Source: Polynucleobacter wuianus
Lineage (GTDB): Bacteria > Pseudomonadota > Gammaproteobacteria > Burkholderiales > Burkholderiaceae
Assembly: GCF_001659725.1 (NCBI RefSeq)
Contig: NZ_CP015922.1
Span: 1,054,001-1,118,000, forward strand
Length of the DNA: 64,000 bases
Direction of reading: 5' to 3'
Below are positions 51,039 through 59,781 of the stretch, one piece after another. A model generated the notes under the pieces. The model did no database searches, was not told the DNA's origin, and saw only the letters and a list, made by a program, of their open reading frames with translations. A program made the translations under genes and the position numbers. Every line of letters starts with the position of its first letter. Positions within the stretch are counted from its first letter, which is position 1.

Positions 51039-53456
51039 TTAGAGTGCGCGCGTACGCGTGACTCGCATGACATCAGGATTGGTACGCAAACTACGCATCA
51101 CTTTAGATAAGTGCAGACGATCATAGACTTGGATCGTAAAACGAATAGTGACTGAGTCCTCTTTAAAGCGATCTTCCATCGATACATTCATGATGTTCGA
51201 GTCTGCGGAAGTAACGCTACTAGCAACACGCGCCAACACGCCTTTGCCCTGGCGTGTATCAATTGCCAGATCGACTTCGAATTCACGATTGAGTTCTTTG
51301 CCCCATTCGACCTCAACCCACTTATCGCTATCTTTTGACAACATCCTCATAGCTACAGGGCAGTCATTGGAGTGAACTTGCAAGCCTTCACCTTTGCCGA
51401 GGTAACCAATAATGTTATCTCCTGGAATCGGGTGACAACACGACTGGAAGCTAATGGAATTCCCCTCACGACCATCAACCAGAATAGCCTGGCGCTGATG
51501 GTGATGCATAGTTTGATGGGCTTCTTGGTTTGGCGCTACCCAATCAGCAACACCAAGACGCATTTGTTCACCACCGCCCTCATCATCAATCAGGATCTTT
51601 AAGCGAATCGCGAGTTCTTGGGGCGAACGGCGACCTAAGGCGATATTGACGCAGGCTTCTTCGCGATTTTTATCGCCGGTCCAATGCATCAGCTTTTCCC
51701 AGATCTCAGGAGTCAGCAATGCAGCATCGACACCCTGTTGGCGCAAACCATTAGCCAACAATCGCTCACCTAACTGAAGTGATTCTGAGTAATGCTTGGT
51801 CTTCAAGGAGTGGCGAATTGAAGCGCGCGCTTTACCGGTACGCACAAATGCTAGCCAACCAGGGTTCGGCTGCGAGTTTGCAGATGTTACTACCTCAATA
51901 ATGTCGCCATTCTTTAGCTCGCTACGCAAGGGTAATTGCAGACCATTGATTTTGACAGCAACACAGGTATTGCCTAAATCACTATGAATGGAGTAAGCAA
52001 AGTCTAGTGCAGTCGCGCCCCTAGGTAATGCCCGAATCTGTCCTTTAGGGGTAAAAACATAAACCGCATCTGGGAACAAATCAATCTTGACGTGTTCTAA
52101 GAATTCTTGAGAGTCGCCACTACTATCTTGAATATCGATCAAAGATTGCAGCCATTGGTGTGCACGGTTTTGCACTTCACTCATATCAGGCGAGCCATCT
52201 TTATAAGCCCAGTGAGCTGCTACCCCTGCTTCAGCAACCGCATGCATATCTGTTGTCCGAATCTGAAACTCAACTGGCACGCCAGATGGGCCCAATAAAG
52301 TGGTGTGTAAGGACTGATAGCCGTTGAGCTTGGGAATTGCAATGTAATCCTTGAACTTGCCAGGCATCGGCTTATACAAAGAGTGCAAGATACCAAGCGC
52401 GCGGTAGCATTCATCAATAGTGCTAACCGTTACCCGGAACGCGTAAACATCTAGCACCTGAGAAAAGCTGACATGCTTCATACGCATCTTGTTATAGATA
52501 CTATAAAGCGTCTTTTCACGTCCGCGTAGATCGACATTGAGGTTGGATTTTGCAAAAGCCATACGTGAGGCCTGCAAAATCTTTTCAACCATCTCTTTAC
52601 GGTTGCCGCGCGCCCGCTTAACCGCTCCCTCAATAACCCGGAAGCGCATCGGCATGGAGTACCGAAAACTCAGGTCTTGCAGGTCGCGGTAGATGATATT
52701 GAGGCCAAGGCGATGCGCAATAGGAGCATAGATCTCGATCGTCTCTGCGGCTACCCTTCGACGTTTTTCCATTGGAACGGCATCCAAGGTGCGCATATTG
52801 TGCGTGCGGTCTGCGAGCTTGACAAGAATGACACGAACATCGCGCGCCATCGCCATAAACATTTTGCGAAAGCTCTCCGCTTGCGCTTCAGCGTGACTCT
52901 GAAACTCTAACTTATCAAGTTTAGTTAAACCTTCCACCAACTCTGCAACTTTGGTGCCAAACTTTTCAACTAAATCTGCTTTGGTACAACCCGTATCTTC
53001 AATCACATCGTGCAAGAGCGCTGCCATGATCGATGGCGCATCGAGGCGCCAGGTAGCGCAAAGTTCTGCAACTGCAACGGGGTGAGTAATGTAAGGCTCC
53101 CCACTATGACGGTACTGCCCTAAATGAGATGCATCTGAAAACTGAAAAGCTTTTTTAACTAGTCTGATTTCTTCTGGTTTGAGATAGCCTAATTTAGCAA
53201 GTAGTCCTTCGATTGACACCACTTGATGCTTGAGTGGAAGGCTGGGCGCAGATGTAGGTCCAAATAAATGACGACTAGACTGCGCTAGCAAAGTCGCAAT
53301 AATAGATTTCTTGCCATTTTGATTGGCAACAGGAGTATCAGATGGGGTATTTAACAAATCCGCTTGGAGATTTGCTTGCGCTGCTAAAGAGGCCTCTTTG
53401 GGCGAGACCCCTCCTACTAATTCCGATGTTTTGGTTGTTCCTAAAGGGAGCTCCAC
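51039..53456 (-). CDS. spoT: Bifunctional (p)ppGpp synthetase/hydrolase
   Basis: An 805-aa RelA/SpoT protein. The HD hydrolase domain is intact (RYHSG-type YRHSGEPYITHPVAVAEL, LLHDVIEDTGCTKADL). The synthetase has KDYIAIPKLNGYQSLHTTLL and the HWAYK block. TGS follows (FPDAVYVFTPKGQIRALPRG), then a C-terminal ACT domain. An intact HD motif indicates SpoT. The start is GTG 53456, preceded by AGGAG with 7-base spacing. It follows rpoZ after 15 bp, the common gmk-rpoZ-spoT order. Confidence 0.95.
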   Translation of the reverse strand: MELPLGTTKTSELVGGVSPKEASLAAQANLQADLLNTPSDTPVANQNGKKSIIATLLAQSSRHLFGPTSAPSLPLKHQVVSIEGLLAKLGYLKPEEIRLVKKAFQFSDASHLGQYRHSGEPYITHPVAVAELCATWRLDAPSIMAALLHDVIEDTGCTKADLVEKFGTKVAELVEGLTKLDKLEFQSHAEAQAESFRKMFMAMARDVRVILVKLADRTHNMRTLDAVPMEKRRRVAAETIEIYAPIAHRLGLNIIYRDLQDLSFRYSMPMRFRVIEGAVKRARGNRKEMVEKILQASRMAFAKSNLNVDLRGREKTLYSIYNKMRMKHVSFSQVLDVYAFRVTVSTIDECYRALGILHSLYKPMPGKFKDYIAIPKLNGYQSLHTTLLGPSGVPVEFQIRTTDMHAVAEAGVAAHWAYKDGSPDMSEVQNRAHQWLQSLIDIQDSSGDSQEFLEHVKIDLFPDAVYVFTPKGQIRALPRGATALDFAYSIHSDLGNTCVAVKINGLQLPLRSELKNGDIIEVVTSANSQPNPGWLAFVRTGKARASIRHSLKTKHYSESLQLGERLLANGLRQQGVDAALLTPEIWEKLMHWTGDKNREEACVNIALGRRSPQELAIRLKILIDDEGGGEQMRLGVADWVAPNQEAHQTMHHHQRQAILVDGREGNSISFQSCCHPIPGDNIIGYLGKGEGLQVHSNDCPVAMRMLSKDSDKWVEVEWGKELNREFEVDLAIDTRQGKGVLARVASSVTSADSNIMNVSMEDRFKEDSVTIRFTIQVYDRLHLSKVMRSLRTNPDVMRVTRTRAL

Positions 53457-53471
53457 ACCGGAACTCCTAAA

Positions 53472-53675
53472 TTACAAAGGTACTTTGGTCAACATATCAC
53501 GGTCAGTCACACCAGCTGCTACTTCACGCAAAGCAACAACAGTAGCTTTATCTCTGGACTCAACACGTGGGGAGTGACCTTGAACTAATTGACGTGCGCG
53601 ATAAGTTGCAGCCAACACTAGTTCAAAACGATTAGGGATGGTTTTAAGGCAATCTTCTACAGTAATTCGGGCCAT
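53472..53675 (-). CDS. rpoZ: RNA polymerase omega subunit
   Basis: A 67-aa protein, MARITVEDCLKTIPNRFELV, then AATYRARQLVQG and NKATVVALREVAAG-like sequence (here DKATVVALREVAAG), identical in layout to RpoZ. It assists assembly of beta-prime. It lies between gmk (44 bp away) and spoT (15 bp away). Confidence 0.97.
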   Translation of the reverse strand: MARITVEDCLKTIPNRFELVLAATYRARQLVQGHSPRVESRDKATVVALREVAAGVTDRDMLTKVPL

Positions 53676-53719
53676 GCTGAACTCACTTAATTTAGCTTCG
53701 ATACCTATAGGATAACTGA

Positions 53720-54358
53720 TTAAACCCCGAGGCGCCTTAAAAGAGCTGGATTTCGGGCCATGCTGGGTCCAGAACGCAAGCGGCTGGAGGCCAATATATG
53801 CTTTAGATCGGTTAGAGCCTGTTCAAAGGCGTCATTAACCACAATGTAATCCGCCTCGTGGGCATGCATCAACTCCACATGCGCTGCTGCTAAACGCCTT
53901 TGAATCGTAGCCTCATCATCCTGCCCTCTTTTACGCAAGCGCTCTTCTAACGCTTCGATTGAGGGTGGAAAGATAAAAATCCACTGTACTGACGGAATGA
54001 GTTTCCGAATTTGTTGCGCACCCTGCCAATCAATCTCTAGCATGACATCGCTACCAGTTTGCATCTGAGATTCAATCCAAGGTTTAGAGGTTCCATAGAA
54101 GTGCCCATGCACTTCCGCCCACTCTAAAAATTGTCCCTGATCTCTTTCGGCAATAAATGCTTCTTTAGAAACAAAGCGGTAATCCTTACCATCCACTTCA
54201 CCTGGTCTTGGCGCACGGGTGGTAGTTGATAAAGATAATTTAAGTCCCGCATCATCTTTTAGAAGAGCATTGACCAAAGACGACTTGCCTGCTCCTGATG
54301 GCGCCACAATCATCAGCATGCTGCCTTGATAAGAAGAGGTTGCGCTTGGGCTAGTCAT
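53720..54358 (-). CDS. gmk: Guanylate kinase
   Basis: A 212-aa nucleoside-monophosphate kinase: P-loop VAPSGAGKSSLVNALL, GMP-binding TTRAPRPGEVDGKDYRFVS and lid region FIFPPSIEALEERLRKRGQD. It converts GMP to GDP. It is 44 bp downstream of the yicC-type gene and the same distance above rpoZ, forming yicC-gmk-rpoZ-spoT. Confidence 0.96.
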   Translation of the reverse strand: MTSPSATSSYQGSMLMIVAPSGAGKSSLVNALLKDDAGLKLSLSTTTRAPRPGEVDGKDYRFVSKEAFIAERDQGQFLEWAEVHGHFYGTSKPWIESQMQTGSDVMLEIDWQGAQQIRKLIPSVQWIFIFPPSIEALEERLRKRGQDDEATIQRRLAAAHVELMHAHEADYIVVNDAFEQALTDLKHILASSRLRSGPSMARNPALLRRLGV

Positions 54359-54402
54359 GGGTCAATTGTACGGATTCTGAATGGTGAATAAACAGTCTCT
54401 GA

Positions 54403-55332
54403 TTACTCTAAGTTTTGCACTTGTTCACGCATTTGCTCAATCAATAGTTTGAGCTCTAAAGCCGCCTGGGTACATTCCTCTGAAACAGACTTGGAACTCA
54501 AGGTATTTGCCTCACGATTGAGTTCTTGCATCAGAAAATCCAAACGCTTCCCGACTGGACCTTTACCGGCCAGGGCATTATCAACGGCTTGCAGGTGAGT
54601 CTTTAAGCGGGCAAACTCTTCGGCAACATCAATACGCACTGCATAGAGCACCACCTCTTGGCGGATACGCTCCATCAACTCTGTTCCAGATTTGGCTTGC
54701 TCTTGTGCAGCCAATGCCTCAGAAAGTCGTTCGGTCAGCTTTGCTTGATACTGTGCTACATACTCTGGGACCTGAGGCTCGATCACTTTCACAATGTCCC
54801 GCATTTTGCTCGTAATGCTGGTGAGTACTCCAACCAATGCTTTTCCTTCAGCATGGCGACTGTCCATCAGTGCTTCCAAGGCTGCGCGTCCTGCTGCTAT
54901 CGTTGCTGTAATCCAGCCTTCTTCTTCGCCTCTAGGTTCGGAGACAATTCCTGGCCAACGCAGGACTTCAGCAATACTGAGCTCTTGCGCCTTCGTAAAG
55001 GTCTCTTGGGCTTTTTCTTGGAGGGTGTAGAGCGCATCTAGACGATCTTGGTTCATTGCCCCTAGGGCGTGGGGATTACTCTTAGCAGCCCCTGCGGCGG
55101 CGCTATTAACCCGCCAAGCCGCCCGAAACTCCACCTTGCCTCTCGATAGGCTTTGGGTCGCCATTTCTCGCAGTGCAGGCTCAGCCCCACGGCATTCGTC
55201 CGGCAGACGAAAGCCCAAATCCAGAAAGCGGCTGTTGACAGCCCGACATTCCACCTGCAGATCAGCCACTACGCCAGCCCCTAGGGAGACTTGGTGAGAA
55301 GCGCTGCCATAACCAGTCATGCTCGATATCAT
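54403..55332 (-). CDS. yicC: YicC-family endoribonuclease
   Basis: A 309-aa protein beginning ISSMTGYGSAS, with EVECRAVNSRFLDLGFRLP-like N-terminal block (QVECRAVNSRFLDLGFRLPD), and the C-terminal GKRLDFLMQELNREANTLSSK, the YicC signatures. YicC-like proteins are now known to be endoribonucleases. Its ATG lies head-to-head with the rph leader, 43 bp from the rph ATG. It heads the yicC-gmk-rpoZ-spoT unit. Confidence 0.93.
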   Translation of the reverse strand: MISSMTGYGSASHQVSLGAGVVADLQVECRAVNSRFLDLGFRLPDECRGAEPALREMATQSLSRGKVEFRAAWRVNSAAAGAAKSNPHALGAMNQDRLDALYTLQEKAQETFTKAQELSIAEVLRWPGIVSEPRGEEEGWITATIAAGRAALEALMDSRHAEGKALVGVLTSITSKMRDIVKVIEPQVPEYVAQYQAKLTERLSEALAAQEQAKSGTELMERIRQEVVLYAVRIDVAEEFARLKTHLQAVDNALAGKGPVGKRLDFLMQELNREANTLSSKSVSEECTQAALELKLLIEQMREQVQNLE

Positions 55333-55374
55333 ATGGACATTGTAGATTCTTTATACACACTTCAGGACAAACCC

Positions 55375-56115
55375 ATGAGCAGCCCAAATTCAGCCAATAT
55401 TTCCCGTCCCAGCGGTCGTAAGCCAAAAGACTTACGCCCTGTCACGATCTCTCGAAGCTTTACCAAGCACGCAGAAGGTTCTGTGCTGATAGCCTTTGGC
55501 GATACCAAGGTGCTCTGCACTGCCAGCATCCTCGATAAAGTGCCACCTCATCAGCGCGGCTCTGGTGAAGGTTGGGTTACCGCGGAATACGGCATGTTGC
55601 CCCGCTCCACTCATACTCGCAGCGATCGTGAGGCAGCACGCGGCAAACAATCTGGTCGCACACAAGAAATCCAGCGCCTCATTGGACGCGCCATGCGCAG
55701 CGTCTTTAATTTAGAAATTTTGGGTGAGCGCACCATTCATTTAGATTGCGATGTCCTGCAAGCGGATGGTGGCACACGCACTGCTTCAATTACTGGTGCT
55801 TATGTGGCGGCCCGTGATGCAGTGAATCAACTTCTCAAAAGTGGCGCACTAACTCAAGACCCAATCATCGATAGTGTTGCTGCTATTTCGGTTGGTATCT
55901 ATCAGGGTGTTCCAGTGCTCGATTTAGATTACCCAGAGGACTCTTCTTGCGATACTGATATGAATGTGGTCATGACTGGCAAGGGTGGCATGATCGAAGT
56001 GCAAGGCACCGCTGAAGGTGCAGCCTTCTCAAGAAGCGAATTAACTGCACTCCTAGATCTGGCCGAACAAGGCATTCAAGAGCTTACTCACTTGCAGATT
56101 GAAGCATTGAAATAA
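55375..56115 (+). CDS. rph: Ribonuclease PH
   Basis: A 246-aa phosphate-dependent 3'-5' exoribonuclease that trims tRNA 3' ends. RPVTISRSFTKHAEGSVLIA, YGMLPRSTHTRSDREAARGK, LDCDVLQADGGTRTASITGA and DTDMNVVMTGKGGMIEVQGT match RNase PH closely. The start is ATG 55375, preceded by AGGA at 8 bases. Earlier in-frame starts overlap yicC. It is followed by rdgB after 17 bp. Confidence 0.96.
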   Translation: MSSPNSANISRPSGRKPKDLRPVTISRSFTKHAEGSVLIAFGDTKVLCTASILDKVPPHQRGSGEGWVTAEYGMLPRSTHTRSDREAARGKQSGRTQEIQRLIGRAMRSVFNLEILGERTIHLDCDVLQADGGTRTASITGAYVAARDAVNQLLKSGALTQDPIIDSVAAISVGIYQGVPVLDLDYPEDSSCDTDMNVVMTGKGGMIEVQGTAEGAAFSRSELTALLDLAEQGIQELTHLQIEALK

Positions 56116-56132
56116 GCAGTCCATATTTAATA

Positions 56133-56723
56133 ATGCAAAAGCTCGTTCTCGCCTCGAATAATGCTGGTAAGGTTCGGGAGTTTCAGGCCCTCTTGGCTCC
56201 TTTAAACTTTCAGGTGATTCCTCAAGGTGAGTTAGGCATCCCTTCTGCAGATGAACCTCACCACACCTTTGTTGAGAATGCCCTTGCTAAAGCACGCCAC
56301 GCCAGTGCAGCTTGCGGACTACCAGCTTTAGCAGATGACTCTGGCATTTGTGCACACGCATTAAATGGGCAGCCTGGTGTTTTATCTGCGCGTTATGCTG
56401 GTGAGCCTGCCAATGATGTTGCTAATAATCAAAAGCTGATTACAGCACTCAAAGGCAAAAATAATCGCGGCGCCCATTATGTTTGTGCATTAGTCTTTGT
56501 AAATAGTGCTAATGACCCAGAGCCCGTCATCGTGCAAACCCGCTGGTATGGCGCTTTGATTGATGATGCGAAGGGTTCTCACGGTTTTGGCTATGACCCC
56601 CACTTCTTTTTGCCAGAATTAGGCCTTACCGCGGCAGAGTTAGCACCCGAAAAGAAGAATGCCATCAGCCATCGCGGACAAGCCTTACGTGAGCTCATTA
56701 CACAATTGCAGTCTCGTGCCTAA
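56133..56723 (+). CDS. rdgB: XTP/dITP pyrophosphatase
   Basis: A 196-aa Ham1/RdgB house-cleaning nucleotide pyrophosphatase. LVLASNNAGKVREFQALLAP at the N-terminus, LADDSGICAHALNGQPGVLS with the catalytic Asp, and GSHGFGYDPHFFLPELG. It removes deaminated purine nucleotides (dITP, XTP). It overlaps hemW by 8 bases and follows rph. Confidence 0.95.
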   Translation: MQKLVLASNNAGKVREFQALLAPLNFQVIPQGELGIPSADEPHHTFVENALAKARHASAACGLPALADDSGICAHALNGQPGVLSARYAGEPANDVANNQKLITALKGKNNRGAHYVCALVFVNSANDPEPVIVQTRWYGALIDDAKGSHGFGYDPHFFLPELGLTAAELAPEKKNAISHRGQALRELITQLQSRA

Positions 56724-57912
56724 GCTACAAGTAAATGCTGTTGTATTAACAGCTCTACCCCCTCTAGCGCTCTACATTCACTTTCCTTGGTGTGAAAAGA
56801 AATGTCCTTACTGTGATTTCAATTCACATCAGATTAAAGATGCTTCCGGCGCTGATGGCAAATCTGGCTTTGATGAAAAACGTTATATCAAAGCCTTAAT
56901 TGCGGATTTAGAAACCGAGCTACCCAACATTTGGGGCAGACAAGTACACAGCATTTTTATTGGGGGAGGAACTCCAAGCCTGCTATCACCCGAAGGCATG
57001 GATGAGTTACTTTCAGCGGTACGCGCTCGAGTTCATCTTGAGCCAGATGCTGAGATCACGATGGAAGCCAATCCAGGCTCTATAGAGGCCGATAAGTTTG
57101 CCGCCTTTGCCCAGTGCGGCATTAACCGAGTGTCTATTGGTGTGCAGAGCTTTCAGGATGAGCAACTTAAGGCTTTGGGACGTATTCACAATGGTCAGGA
57201 AGCGAAGCGGGCCATTCAGATTGCATTAGATCACTTTAAATCAGTGAATTTAGATCTGATGTATGGCCTACCCAACCAAAGTCTTGAAGCGGCAAAGCAG
57301 GATGTAGAAACTGCCCTGTCATTTAAGACGCCCCACCTGTCTTTTTACAATCTCACACTGGAGCCCAATACTTACTTCGCTAGCTTTCCGCCTAAGCTTC
57401 CCAGTGAAGATGAAGTCGATGCTATCTTTGAACAGAATCTTGATCTCTTGACTAAAGCTGGCTATCAACGCTATGAAGTATCTGCGTATGCCAAGAAAGA
57501 TCAAGAGTGCAAACACAATCTGAACTACTGGCGCTTCGGCGACTACATTGGTATTGGTGCAGGAGCGCATGGCAAAGTCTCGTTCCCAGGAAAGATTACA
57601 CGTCAAGTTCGTGAGCGTCATCCCGAAACCTACATGTCGGCCATAGAAAATAAAGGCAATGCCTTAATTGAATCTAGAGAGATCGAGGCCAAGGATCTTC
57701 CATTTGAATTCATGCTCAATGTCCTGCGACTAACGAATGGCGTAGATACCAATACCTTTAGCGAGCGTACTGGCTTACCTCTAAGCGTGATGAGCAAGGG
57801 ATTGGGCGAGGCCAGTAAGAAAGGTTTATTGGATAAGCATCCCAGCAAACTCAAACCTACTGAATTAGGCCTACGCTACCTAAATAATCTGCAAGAGATG
57901 TTTTTGGATTGA
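56716..57912 (+). CDS. hemW: Radical SAM heme chaperone HemW
   Basis: A 398-aa radical-SAM protein. ALYIHFPWCEKKCPYCDFNS carries the CX3CX2C [4Fe-4S] motif. GGGTPSLLSPEGM, EANPGSIEADKF and NRVSIGVQSFQ follow, as in HemW. The chosen start is GTG 56716, eight bases before the rdgB stop. An ATG at 56659 would add 19 residues lying inside rdgB. HemW delivers heme and was formerly mis-annotated as oxygen-independent coproporphyrinogen oxidase; the HemN-specific C-terminal pattern is absent. Confidence 0.92.
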   Translation: MPKLQVNAVVLTALPPLALYIHFPWCEKKCPYCDFNSHQIKDASGADGKSGFDEKRYIKALIADLETELPNIWGRQVHSIFIGGGTPSLLSPEGMDELLSAVRARVHLEPDAEITMEANPGSIEADKFAAFAQCGINRVSIGVQSFQDEQLKALGRIHNGQEAKRAIQIALDHFKSVNLDLMYGLPNQSLEAAKQDVETALSFKTPHLSFYNLTLEPNTYFASFPPKLPSEDEVDAIFEQNLDLLTKAGYQRYEVSAYAKKDQECKHNLNYWRFGDYIGIGAGAHGKVSFPGKITRQVRERHPETYMSAIENKGNALIESREIEAKDLPFEFMLNVLRLTNGVDTNTFSERTGLPLSVMSKGLGEASKKGLLDKHPSKLKPTELGLRYLNNLQEMFLD

Positions 57913-57914
57913 GC

Positions 57915-58712
57915 TTATTTGCCCGTCCAAACTGGTGGCTCGCCTTTTAAGAATGAAGCCACACCATTTTTAAAATCCTCACTACCGTAGGTTTCACGAA
58001 TGAGGTCTTGGCAATCGGGAAGTTGATTGGCAATAATCCTAGCCATCGCCAGCTTGCTCGCTTTTTGGGTAATCGGGGCCAGTTTAGATAAGCGTTCAGC
58101 CAGAACATCGGCTTCTTTACTAAGCAGATCTGCATCATGGGTTGCCAGTAAGTAACCCTGAGCATGCAACTCTTTTGCCGAAACCATTTCTGCTAAGAGA
58201 AGCATGCGCCGAACAATATTCATACCCATGTGAGCAGCCAACCAGGCGATATTGCCGGGGTAAAGGCAATTACCAAGAGTTCTGGCAATTGGCACGCCAA
58301 ACTTTGCATCCGGCGTAGCAATCCTAAAATCACAGCAGGTGGCAATGGCAAGGCCACCACCAACTGCCATGCCATCAATCACTGCAATAGTTGGTATTGG
58401 AAGAGATGCTAAGGGGTTTAAATAGTCATGTATTGCCTCTTCATAGCGCACACCATCTTCACCATCCTTAAAGCTAGTAAATTGCGCAATATCGCTACCT
58501 GACACAAAAGATTTACCACCAGCCCCTCGAAAGATCGCTACGCGGATCGCTGGGTTCTTGGCAATATCTTGGCAGATCGACTTAAGGCTTTCATACATGC
58601 CAACCGTCATCGCATTGCGAGCCGCAACATGATCAAAGGTTACATAGGCAATATTGTCGCGCAAGTCAAAGGTGACTTGCGCGACTTTATCTTGCGTCTC
58701 TTGTTCTGTCAT
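57915..58712 (-). CDS. Crotonase-fold protein lacking catalytic glutamates
   Basis: A 265-aa enoyl-CoA hydratase/isomerase superfamily member. Oxyanion-hole motifs are KSFVSGSDIAQF and IDGMAVGGGLAIATCCDFRI. In hydratases a Glu follows the GGG loop; here it is Ala122. The second catalytic Glu position, in FGVPIARTLG, is Ile142. So ordinary hydration chemistry is unlikely. Other crotonases hydrolyse or decarboxylate CoA esters. It converges on hemW with a 2-bp gap and is followed upstream by a Bug receptor (10-bp gap), then by a divergent CoA-transferase. Confidence 0.85.
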   Translation of the reverse strand: MTEQETQDKVAQVTFDLRDNIAYVTFDHVAARNAMTVGMYESLKSICQDIAKNPAIRVAIFRGAGGKSFVSGSDIAQFTSFKDGEDGVRYEEAIHDYLNPLASLPIPTIAVIDGMAVGGGLAIATCCDFRIATPDAKFGVPIARTLGNCLYPGNIAWLAAHMGMNIVRRMLLLAEMVSAKELHAQGYLLATHDADLLSKEADVLAERLSKLAPITQKASKLAMARIIANQLPDCQDLIRETYGSEDFKNGVASFLKGEPPVWTGK

Positions 58713-58721
58713 GAGTACCCA

Positions 58722-59705
58722 TTATTCAGCTTTAATATTGAGGCTCTTGACCAAACGCTGGTACTTTGCCAACTCAGCAGTTAAGAAGAGGCTAAATGCT
58801 GCTGGGGTTGTGGGGCCCTCAGGTTGCAAGCCTTGTGAGTCTAGTGTTTTCTTAATTTGTGGATCTGCCATGGCTGCTTTAACTGCTTGGTCGATCTTAT
58901 TGACTACTGCGGGATCCATACCTTTTGGACCCATAATCGAGTACCAATTGGTGACATCAAAGCCAACAATACCCACTTCGTTAAAGGTGGGAACATTCGG
59001 CAGAATCGATAAACGCTTTGGCGTGGAAATGGCCAAAGCTTTCAAGCTGCCATCTTTGATTTGCTGCAAGTTTGGGGGCAAAGTATCAAAGTTCATGGTA
59101 ATTTGACCGCCCAACAAATCGATAATGGCTTGACCACTGCCTTTGTATGGAACATGGTTGATTTCAATACCAGCAATCTTGCCAAACAATGCACCGGCTA
59201 AATGTTGGGTGCTACCAATTCCAGAAGAACCATAAGTCATTTGTCCTGGATTAGCTTTTGCTAAAGAAATCAATTGTGCAACTGAGTTCACCGGCAATGA
59301 GGCTTTAACTAATAAGACGTTTGGCACATAACCCAGATAAGTAATGGGTGTGAAATCCGTTGCAGGGTTGTATGGCACATTAGTCAATACAAAAGGTGCA
59401 ATCGCATTCGAATTAGAGTGCCCAACGAGCAAGGTATAGCCGTCAGGATTGGATTTGGCAATCTGATCTGCAGCAATAGTTCCAGCGGCACCCGACTTGT
59501 TTTCCACAATCACGCTTTGCCCAAGAATCTCACTCATTTTTGGAGCGATAGCGCGGGCGACAATATCAGTACCGCCACCAGGCGCAAAGCCAACAATTAA
59601 TCGAATGGGTTTTGCAGGATAAGTGGGTTGAGCTATTGCAAGCCATGAGGAGGCACCCAGGATAAATGCCAGCAAACTTCGAAGCACCCAGGATTTCAGC
59701 AACAT
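58722..59705 (-). CDS. Bug/TctC family periplasmic substrate-binding receptor
   Basis: A 327-aa exported receptor: signal peptide (SLLAFILGASSWLAIA), mature start YPAKPIRLIVGFAPGGGTDI, SSGIGSTQHLAGALFGK and YKGSGQAIIDLLGGQIT. It lies 10 bp before the crotonase-fold gene on the same strand and diverges from a CoA-transferase, so the three may serve uptake and CoA activation of one carboxylic acid. No TctA/B partners are seen. Confidence 0.9.
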   Translation of the reverse strand: MLLKSWVLRSLLAFILGASSWLAIAQPTYPAKPIRLIVGFAPGGGTDIVARAIAPKMSEILGQSVIVENKSGAAGTIAADQIAKSNPDGYTLLVGHSNSNAIAPFVLTNVPYNPATDFTPITYLGYVPNVLLVKASLPVNSVAQLISLAKANPGQMTYGSSGIGSTQHLAGALFGKIAGIEINHVPYKGSGQAIIDLLGGQITMNFDTLPPNLQQIKDGSLKALAISTPKRLSILPNVPTFNEVGIVGFDVTNWYSIMGPKGMDPAVVNKIDQAVKAAMADPQIKKTLDSQGLQPEGPTTPAAFSLFLTAELAKYQRLVKSLNIKAE

Positions 59706-59781
59706 AATGTCTCCAATATTGTTTTAATTGTGTTTGATACTATTAGAGCTTCATTCTAAACATATAAAAACCATCGAGACA

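Noticed and set aside
55291..55374. Longer RNase PH start
   Set aside because: It overlaps the yicC start and lacks a ribosome-binding site; ATG 55375 has AGGA and matches family starts.
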